Assembly (NCBI RefSeq): GCF_000717245.1
Contig: NZ_JNYQ01000005.1
Coordinates: 62,001-126,000 of the forward strand
Source of the DNA: Kitasatospora papulosa
GTDB taxonomy: Bacteria; Actinomycetota; Actinomycetes; Streptomycetales; Streptomycetaceae
Direction of reading: 5' to 3'
Length of the DNA stretch: 64,000 nucleotides
Below, piece by piece: positions 58,501-64,000 of the stretch. Each line of letters starts with the position of its first letter. Position 1 is the stretch's first letter. The position numbers and the translations under genes were made by a program. Below the pieces are notes generated by a model. It did not search any database and was not told the DNA's origin. It worked only from the letters and a program-made list of their open reading frames with translations.

Positions 58501-58515
58501 GGACAGGTTGTGTCC
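58501..58515. promoter_or_regulatory. Inverted repeat in the VOC/WYL divergent region
   Basis: GGACAGGTTGTGTCC has 5-bp arms around five bases, just upstream of the WYL regulator start; possible operator. Confidence 0.4.
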
Positions 58516-58530
58516 TCCACTGCGGGCAGA

Positions 58531-59565
58531 ATGAAGACCATGGCCCCGCAGAAGACGTCCTCCCGGCTGCTCGCGCTGCTGTCGCTGCTCCAGGCGCACC
58601 GCGACTGGTCCGGTGACGACCTCGCCGAGCGACTCGACATCACCCCGCGCACGGTGCGACGGGACATCGACCGGCTCCGGGAACTGGGCTACCCGATCCG
58701 CGCCTTCAAGGGGCCCTCGGGCGGCTACCGCCTGGACGCCGGCTCGCAACTGCCCCCACTGCTGTTCGACGACGGTCAGGCCGTCGCCCTGGCCCTGGCC
58801 CTCCGGTCCGTGGCGGGCGACGGCGCGATCGGCGAGGACGCGGCGCGCGCCCTGGCCACGGTCCGCCAGGTCATGCCCCCGCGCCTGCGCCGACGCGTCG
58901 ACATGCTGCGGGTGACCGCGGTACGGACGCCGGGGAACGACGAGGCGTCCCCGGCGGGCACGGAGGTCCTCATGGAACTGGGCCGCGTCATCCGCGCCCG
59001 GGAGGAGCTGCGCTTCGACTACGGGACCGAGCCCGTGTCGGCCCGGGCCGATCCCGCCCAGGCGGCTGCCGACGCCGGACCACCCCGCCGGACGCAGCCG
59101 CACCACCTCGTCGCGTGGCGCGGCCGCTGGTACCTGCTCGCCTGGGACCTCGACCGTGACGACTGGCGGACCTTCCGCGTCGACCGTCTGCGCCCCCGCA
59201 CCCCCACCGGCCCGCGCTTCACCCCGCGCGAGATCCCCGGCGGGGACGTGGCCGTGTTCGTCACGGGCCGGTTCCGTGGGATTGACGGTTCCAGCGCCGA
59301 CTGGCCCTGCCGCGGTCAGGTCGTCCTGGACCTCCCCGCAGAGGCCGTGGCCCCCTACGCGCAGGACGGCATCGTCGAGGAACTCGGCCCCGAACGCTGC
59401 CGTCTCACCCTCGGCTCCTGGTCGTGGACCGGACTCGCCGCCACGCTCGGCCACTTCGGCACGGCGATCCACGTCGAGGGGCCACCGCAACTGACCGACG
59501 CCTTCGCCGAACTCGCCGCTCGCTACGCGTCCGCCGCAGCCTCGACGGGACCGGCCCCGGCCTGA
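58531..59565 (+). CDS. WYL-domain HTH transcriptional regulator (YafY-like)
   Basis: A 344-residue regulator. N-terminal HTH_11 (LLALLSLLQAHRDWSGDDLAERLDITPRTVRRDIDRLRELGYPI), then GGYRLDAG, a WYL domain around QPHHLVAWRGRWYLLAWDLDRDDWRTFRVDRL, and a C-terminal WCX-like region (VVLDLPAEAVAPYA). Start ATG 58531; other in-frame starts lie at 58510 (GTG) and 58540 (ATG). It is divergent from the VOC protein gene. WYL proteins often sense nucleic acid or small ligands; none can be named here. Confidence 0.9.
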   Translation: MKTMAPQKTSSRLLALLSLLQAHRDWSGDDLAERLDITPRTVRRDIDRLRELGYPIRAFKGPSGGYRLDAGSQLPPLLFDDGQAVALALALRSVAGDGAIGEDAARALATVRQVMPPRLRRRVDMLRVTAVRTPGNDEASPAGTEVLMELGRVIRAREELRFDYGTEPVSARADPAQAAADAGPPRRTQPHHLVAWRGRWYLLAWDLDRDDWRTFRVDRLRPRTPTGPRFTPREIPGGDVAVFVTGRFRGIDGSSADWPCRGQVVLDLPAEAVAPYAQDGIVEELGPERCRLTLGSWSWTGLAATLGHFGTAIHVEGPPQLTDAFAELAARYASAAASTGPAPA

Positions 59566-59884
59566 CCGGATCGGTCCAGGCCCCGGTACCCACGCAGTGA
59601 TTTCGGACATCGCTGCCCCGTGCGACCCCGACCGGCGCCGTGCAAACGTCCTGAACAGCTTCCACCCGCGGCCCCCGCCGGTGGGCCCCGGCCGACACGG
59701 TGGGAGACCGCCGGGGTTCGTATGGCAAAGTGTGCCGACAGCTCACGCCGACCGGATCTCGCGAGGGAGTCCGGCCCGCGGCTGTTCCTCGGACTGCGAC
59801 CACCTGCACCCCGCCCGGCGGCGGGCTGCCGCATCCCGGGCGGGACCATCCGCCCGGTCGAGACCGAACGTGCAGGAGAACCCC
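59566..59884. other. 319-bp intergenic region without a recognised gene
   Basis: Starts with an imperfect hairpin overlapping the WYL stop (GGCCTGACC about 59559 against GGTCCAGGCC about 59574), a likely terminator, and ends with the promoter and AGGAG site of the next gene. Nothing else stands out. Confidence 0.4.
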
Positions 59885-60319
59885 GTGAACGGGAAGCGCC
59901 GTCGCTTGCTGCTGGCCGCCATCGATCCCATGCTCGAACCTGGTGAGCAGGTCGAGGTGGCGACCATCGTCAACCTGAAGTCGGTGTCGGTACGCCGGAC
60001 CGCGGCGTTCGCGGTCGCCTCCGCGATCGTGAGCGGTGGCGGAATGGCCGTGGTCCCGGTGCCGACCCCCATGTACCTGGCGATGACCGGCAGGCGCATC
60101 TTCATCTTCCGCGCCAACCCGACCTTCGCCCGGCCGGAAGAGCACCTGATGACGATTCCCCGCGCCGGCCTCGTGCGTACCGAGGTCAAGGAGCGCGTGC
60201 TCAACTCCTCCTTCATCGTCTCCTCCCCGGACCGCGAACAGGGCCTGAAGATCGTGTTCCCGCTGCTCGGACGGAAGGAACGGAACGCGATAGCGGCGGC
60301 CCTGCCCATGGCGGAATGA
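59885..60319 (+). CDS. Hypothetical protein with PH-like/short membrane-associated pattern
   Basis: A 144-residue protein. The order LLLAAIDPMLEPGEQVEVATIVNL, a hydrophobic stretch (AFAVASAIVSGGGMAVVPVP), MTGRRIFIFRANPTFARPEEHLMTIPRAGL and LKIVFPLLGRKERNAIAAAL suggests a small beta-rich, bacterial PH-like fold, but no family is certain. GTG 59885 has AGGAG 7 bases upstream. Function unknown. Confidence 0.65.
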   Translation: MNGKRRRLLLAAIDPMLEPGEQVEVATIVNLKSVSVRRTAAFAVASAIVSGGGMAVVPVPTPMYLAMTGRRIFIFRANPTFARPEEHLMTIPRAGLVRTEVKERVLNSSFIVSSPDREQGLKIVFPLLGRKERNAIAAALPMAE

Positions 60320-60478
60320 CCGTCCCGCACGGGCTCGCGCACGCGGGTGCAGGTAACAGGACGCGGCTGCCGCGCTCGCGCTCGTACTCGTGGGGCAAGC
60401 CGTCCTGTCGTCCACACGCATGGCGTTCAGGACACGCAGCGCGAAGCCATGGGCCGCGTCGATGTCGGACGGAGATGC

Positions 60479-60522
60479 CAGAAGGGGCCCGCCTCCGGAA
60501 ATCCGGAGGCGGGCCCCTTCTG
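60479..60522 (-). terminator. Terminator of the tRNA-Arg gene
   Basis: Positions 60479-60499 pair perfectly with 60502-60522 (21-bp arms, AA loop). It lies 4 bases from the encoded CCA end of the minus-strand tRNA. Confidence 0.85.
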
Positions 60523-60525
60523 AAC

Positions 60526-60601
60526 TGGTGCCCCCGGCAGGATTCGAACCTGCGACACCCGCTTTAGGAGAGCGGTGCTCTATCCCCTGAGCTACGAAGG
60601 C
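60526..60601 (-). tRNA. tRNA-Arg, anticodon CCU
   Basis: On the minus strand from 60601: GCCTTCG acceptor, D arm AGCTCAGGGGATAGAGC, anticodon stem-loop CCGCT-CTCCTAA-AGCGG with anticodon CCT (reads AGG), and T arm GCAGGTTCGAATCCTGC. The acceptor pairs with CGGGGGC (two G-U pairs), the discriminator is A, and CCA is encoded (60526-60528). 73 nt plus CCA. Confidence 0.97.
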
Positions 60602-60879
60602 AGGGATCTGCCGGGTCCCGTGTCCGAGGGCCCGGCGGTGGCCGTGGTCTCGGGCAGCTGGATTCCAGCAGTGTCGTCGTGGTGCGGCCGACGACGGCCG
60701 CCTCACCGGTGACAGTGTAGCGGGTGGTCGCTCGGAGCCCGGAGGGTTGTGTGGGGAGGTGGCATGCCCAGCCGCGACTGGGGGGTGCCGGTGCGAGCTG
60801 CGGCGCGGTCGCCTTGACGGGGTCCCGGTGCGGGCATAGCGTCGCCGGGCCGCTGAGCCAGCACGTGGAGAGGCCGATC

Positions 60880-62790
60880 GTGCCGCACACCGATCCCAGC
60901 CGTTCGTCGGACCCGGCGGACCGCGCCCCCAGCGAAGGGGACCGCGCCCGTATCGAGGCGTCGCTCACCGCTCCGGGCGCTCCGTTCGCCGTGGAGCGTG
61001 CCGAGCACGGCCCTCTCGTCTACGTCAACGGCCCCCGCACGCTGCGGGAGTTCGTCGAGACCACCTGGGCGTTCGGCGACCAGCCGTTCCTCGTCTCGGG
61101 TGAACGCAGTTGCTCGTACGGTGAGTTCTTCGCCGCGGCCTCCGCTCTGGCCTGCCGTCTCACCGAGACGTACGGACTCCGCCCCGGTGACCGCGCCGTG
61201 GTGGCGATGCGTAATCACCCCGAGTGGCAGATCGCCTTCTGGGCGGTGCAGCTGGCCGGGCTCGTCGCCGTGCCGCTCAACACGTGGTGGACCGAGGGGG
61301 AGTTCGGACATGCCCTCGACGACTGCGAGCCGAAGGTGCTGCTGGTCGACGGTGAGCAGGTGCCGAAGGTGGCCGAGTGGGGCAGGAAAGCAGGGGCGCG
61401 CCTCCTCGTCTTCCACGACGCGGGAGACGGGGGAGACGCGGGAGACGCGGGAGACGCGGGAGACGCGGGAGACGAGGGAGACGCGGGAGACGAGGGAGAC
61501 GAGGGAGACGAGGGAGGCCCGGGCAAGGTGCCGCCCGGCGCCGAGCGTTACGTGGACCTTCCGGAGCCCGATCCTTGGGCGGCGCCGCCCGATGTCGAGG
61601 TCCGGCCCGAGGACGATGCCACGATCATCTACACCTCCGGCACGACGGGGCGGCCCAAGGGGGCTGTGGCCACCCATCTCGCGCACGCGGGCGCTGCCCT
61701 CAATCCGCGCTACCAGGCGGCTGCCTCCGCGCTGGGCCGTGGTGTCATCCCCGGGCAGGGGCCGGCTCCGGTCACCCTGATGACGTTCCCGTTCTTCCAC
61801 GTCGCGGCGTTCACCAGCCTGTACGCGGCGATGTCGGCGGGCGGCACCCTCGTCCTGATGCCGAAGTGGAACGCCGACGAGGCGCTCCGGCTGATCCGGC
61901 GGCACGGGGTCACCCACTATGCGGGCGTCCCCGCCACCGCGCTCGAGCTGCTCGCGGCGGCGGAGCGCGCGGGCGACGGTCTGGAGGGTCTGAAGGGGCT
62001 GAACACGGGCGGGGCTGCGGCTCCTCCGGACCTGGTCGCGCGGCTCACGGCCCGGTACGGCGAGCGGATCGAGCCGCGCAACGGCTACGGGCTGACCGAG
62101 ACCAGCGGCGGCGTACTGGCCAACTTCGGTGCCGGCTACCGGGAGCATCCGGACTCCGTCGGCACCCCGACGCCGGTCACCGAGGTGCGGATCGCCGGTC
62201 CCGCGGGCGAGGCACTGCCCGACGGTGAGGCCGGCGAGCTGTTGCTGCGCGGCCAGTCCCTGATCCGTGGTTACTGGCGCGACGCGGCGGCGACGGCCGT
62301 GGCGTTCACCGGCGGCTGGTTCCGTACGGGGGATCTCGCCGTCGTGCGGGACGGGCGGGTGTACGTCGTCGACCGGCTCAAGGACATGGTGATCCGGGGC
62401 GGCGAGAACGTGTACTGCGTGGAGGTCGAGGCCGTGCTGCACGACCATCCCGACGTCGAGGACGCGGCGGTGCTCGGCGTCCCGCATCCGGTGCTGGGGG
62501 AGGAGGTCGCGGCCGTGGTGAGGGTGCGTCCGGGTGCCGTCGTCACGGCGGACGCGCTGCGGGCCCACGTGGGCCGGAGGCTGGCCGCGTTCAAGGTTCC
62601 GGCCCATGTGAGGGTGACGCGGGAGCCGCTGCCCCGGAACGCGACGGGCAAGATCCTCAAGCGGGAGCTGCGCGGCACGGTCCGGGAATGCCCGCCCGGT
62701 GGCCCCCCTGCCGCTCAGGAGCGCTCGCCCGGTGGACCCCCTGCCGCTCAGGAGCACCCGCCCGGTGGCCCCCCTGCCGGTCGGGAGTGA
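60880..62790 (+). CDS. AMP-dependent acyl/aryl-CoA ligase with in-frame minisatellites
   Basis: A 636-residue ATP-dependent CoA ligase. Adenylation motifs: TIIYTSGTTGRPKGAVATH, NGYGLTETSGGVLANFG, GWFRTGDLAVVRDGRVYVVDRLKDM, and the C-terminal PRNATGKILKREL lysine region. Two coding repeats are inserted: ten 9-bp units at 61423-61512 giving Gly-Asp-Ala/Glu around residues 181-211, between the N-terminal subdomain and the P-loop, and three 33-bp units at the C-terminus (PGGPPAAQE). GTG 60880 has GGAGAGG upstream. The acid substrate is not known. Confidence 0.9.
   Translation: MPHTDPSRSSDPADRAPSEGDRARIEASLTAPGAPFAVERAEHGPLVYVNGPRTLREFVETTWAFGDQPFLVSGERSCSYGEFFAAASALACRLTETYGLRPGDRAVVAMRNHPEWQIAFWAVQLAGLVAVPLNTWWTEGEFGHALDDCEPKVLLVDGEQVPKVAEWGRKAGARLLVFHDAGDGGDAGDAGDAGDAGDEGDAGDEGDEGDEGGPGKVPPGAERYVDLPEPDPWAAPPDVEVRPEDDATIIYTSGTTGRPKGAVATHLAHAGAALNPRYQAAASALGRGVIPGQGPAPVTLMTFPFFHVAAFTSLYAAMSAGGTLVLMPKWNADEALRLIRRHGVTHYAGVPATALELLAAAERAGDGLEGLKGLNTGGAAAPPDLVARLTARYGERIEPRNGYGLTETSGGVLANFGAGYREHPDSVGTPTPVTEVRIAGPAGEALPDGEAGELLLRGQSLIRGYWRDAAATAVAFTGGWFRTGDLAVVRDGRVYVVDRLKDMVIRGGENVYCVEVEAVLHDHPDVEDAAVLGVPHPVLGEEVAAVVRVRPGAVVTADALRAHVGRRLAAFKVPAHVRVTREPLPRNATGKILKRELRGTVRECPPGGPPAAQERSPGGPPAAQEHPPGGPPAGRE
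61423..61512 (+). repeat. Ten tandem 9-bp units inside the CoA ligase gene
   Basis: Units of GGAGACGCG or GGAGACGAG (the first GGAGACGGG) run without interruption and stay in frame, encoding a Gly-Asp-(Gly/Ala/Glu) run. Copy number is probably variable between strains. Confidence 0.95.
62693..62790 (+). repeat. Three 33-bp in-frame repeats at the CoA ligase 3' end
   Basis: Units start at 62693, 62726 and 62759 (CGCCCGGTGG(C/A)CCCCCTGCCG); the third ends at the stop codon. Each encodes 11 residues of the type PGGPPAAQERS. Confidence 0.92.
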
Positions 62791-62838
62791 CCACGTGGCT
62801 GCCCCCTGCCGGGCAGGATCGACCGGGCGGCGCCGGCT

Positions 62839-64000
62839 TCACGGCCGGGTGACGCGTACCCGGTAGTCCCCGTCGGGGTTCTTCTCGAGCACCGATATCC
62901 GTATGCCGTCGGCCCGGTCGGTGAACGTCTCGCCGGGTTCGAACGGGGCGTCGGATAGCTCGGTGTGGACGTTCGGACGACGGGTGCATCCGCCGCTGTC
63001 CTCGGTGCTGTCCTCGACGGCGACGGGGCCCTGCCCGGTGTCCACGTCGGAGCTCACCTTGTAGATGAGCACGCCGGGCCGGCAGACGGCTTCGTCGTTG
63101 CCGTCCGCGGTCCGCACCTCCACCGCGTAGCCGGACTGGGCGCTCACCGGTACGAAGACCAGCTTCGGGCCGCCCGTCGTGGCCAGCGGCTCCAGGACGT
63201 GTTCGCTGGTTCCGGGCATGGCGGCGCAGCTGACCTGGTCGTTGTCCAGCCAGCCGAGTTTCCACTTGTGCCAGCCCAGCAGGTCGTTGTTGGCCCCCCA
63301 GTCCTCGGACATGATGTCCCAGTGCCCCACTGAGCCGCCGCCCTCCATGGTGTAGAGGTCGGGCAGCCCGAAGACGTGGCCGTTCTCGTGGGGGAGGACC
63401 CGGTAGCCGGTTTCGGCGTAGGAGCCCGAGCCGTCGTCCTGGCGGCTGTAGACGAAGGACGTGTTGGCGAGCGGGACGCCGTCGGCGGAGGGTGCGTCGT
63501 CGTTGCCGGAGAAGGTCACGGACAGGACGGTGTCGAGCGCGGAGGGTCCGGCGTTGGGGGTGACCAGCACGTTGACCAGGTCGTACTCGGAGAAGTCGAC
63601 TTTCGGGTCGGCGACGGTCACGAGGTCCTTGACCATCTTGCGGTAGCCCGGTTCGTACGGTGAGCCGCGTTCTATCCCGTACTCGGAGAACGGGAGCGGC
63701 ATCCGGAGCCAGTCCTTCACGGGTGCCTCGGGCGTGTAGGTGAGCCGGCCGTAGGAGCTGGTGCGGAACCAGTCGGAGGTCTGCGGGAAGAATTCCGCGA
63801 GCCGGTCCGCCGCCGGCTCCTTCGCCTCCGCGTCGGGGAAGTCGACCATCAGGTTGAGGGCTCTGATCCGGCCGGTGGAGCGCGCGTAGCCCGGGGGAGT
63901 CGGCACCCCCTCCGACATCTGCACGCCCATGGCCGTGGGTATCCGGCACGGCGCGAGGCCGGTTCCCCGTGGCGTGGCGACCGGCCCGGCGGAGGCGCGG
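62839..64000 (-). CDS. Secreted M6 family metalloprotease, 5' end missing
   Basis: Zinc metalloprotease of the M6 (immune inhibitor A-like) family, at least 387 residues visible. The zinc site is LPHENGHVFGLPDLY (HExxH). The frame stays open to the window edge, reading ...ASAGPVATPRG just inside it, which looks like the end of a signal peptide (Ala-x-Ala), so only the signal peptide and start are missing; the internal ATG at 63930 is not the start. Other family segments: FFPQTSDWFRTSSYGRLTY, WDIMSEDWGANNDLLGWHKW and a C-terminal beta region. Exported degradative enzyme. Confidence 0.9.
   Translation of the reverse strand, partial: RASAGPVATPRGTGLAPCRIPTAMGVQMSEGVPTPPGYARSTGRIRALNLMVDFPDAEAKEPAADRLAEFFPQTSDWFRTSSYGRLTYTPEAPVKDWLRMPLPFSEYGIERGSPYEPGYRKMVKDLVTVADPKVDFSEYDLVNVLVTPNAGPSALDTVLSVTFSGNDDAPSADGVPLANTSFVYSRQDDGSGSYAETGYRVLPHENGHVFGLPDLYTMEGGGSVGHWDIMSEDWGANNDLLGWHKWKLGWLDNDQVSCAAMPGTSEHVLEPLATTGGPKLVFVPVSAQSGYAVEVRTADGNDEAVCRPGVLIYKVSSDVDTGQGPVAVEDSTEDSGGCTRRPNVHTELSDAPFEPGETFTDRADGIRISVLEKNPDGDYRVRVTRP

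Noticed and set aside
60526..60601. tRNA-Arg as an occupied attachment site of an integrative element
   Set aside because: Both sides are ordinary genes or a terminator, no integrase or duplicated tRNA 3' end is present in the window. It could serve as an att site elsewhere but is empty here.
1..64000. CRISPR array, insertion sequence, phage or conjugative module
   Set aside because: No regularly spaced direct repeats of 25-40 bp, no transposase, integrase, relaxase or Cas motif was seen on either strand.

Overview
The window reads as chromosomal DNA of a Streptomyces or close relative. It is very GC-rich throughout, uses many GTG starts with GGAGG-type ribosome binding sites, and has long GC-rich hairpins between convergent genes. 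It carries the futalosine menaquinone genes, an F420 FO synthase and Scr1/DUF397-type regulators. Almost all of it is tightly packed single-copy genes. I see no insertion sequence, phage, integrase or CRISPR array. Genes run off both ends: a cytochrome c biogenesis gene on the left and an M6 metalloprotease gene on the right.

Layout. 1-4 kb: ccsB end; an aldehyde dehydrogenase plus DJ-1/PfpI pair divergent from a MarR regulator with two operator-like palindromes; a PLDc_N membrane protein. 4-10 kb: late futalosine menaquinone cluster (mqnL, mqnP, mqnM, mqnE) interleaved with a rhomboid protease, a small basic protein and an Lrp regulator. 10-14 kb: GNAT, a DUF4229 protein, a Cys-rich HVDLCR-type leader peptide ahead of a DAACS symporter, and a secreted alpha/beta hydrolase. 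14-20.3 kb: fatty-acid locus with TetR, MaoC (HtdX-like), long FabG (FabG4-like), divergent thiolase (FadA2-like) and an acyl-CoA ligase. 20.4-30 kb: F420-dependent LLM oxidoreductase, a class B PBP, a polytopic membrane protein, a 1161-residue secreted repeat protein, and a FAD monooxygenase/TetR pair bracketed by near-identical terminators.

30.2-37.3 kb: a six-gene operon with coupled junctions, best read as a D-apionate catabolic route (ApnO, OiaC, LerI, DerI, LerK and an ACS-family MFS permease) opposite a FadR-type GntR regulator; a 19-bp palindrome lies in the shared intergenic region. 37.3-46 kb: HAD protein, fbiC, MerR with ene-reductase, an AhpD-like protein, an ADP-ribosylglycohydrolase-like protein that has lost its metal-binding aspartates, and a sodium:solute symporter. 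46-54.9 kb: DUF397/Scr1-like pair, GPP34 protein, a D,D-carboxypeptidase with a very long disordered N-terminus, and membrane proteins of unknown role. 54.9-64 kb: ATP-grasp protein, a twice-frameshifted aminoglycoside phosphotransferase gene, AlkZ-like protein, VOC protein with WYL regulator, tRNA-Arg(CCU), an AMP-dependent CoA ligase with an in-frame minisatellite, and the partial M6 protease.

Most notable: the candidate apionate operon, the leader peptide ahead of a possible cystine symporter, the ADP-ribosylglycohydrolase pseudoenzyme, and a recurrent pattern of short tandem duplications at gene 3' ends. All family assignments come from reading motifs and remembered family features. No database search was run.
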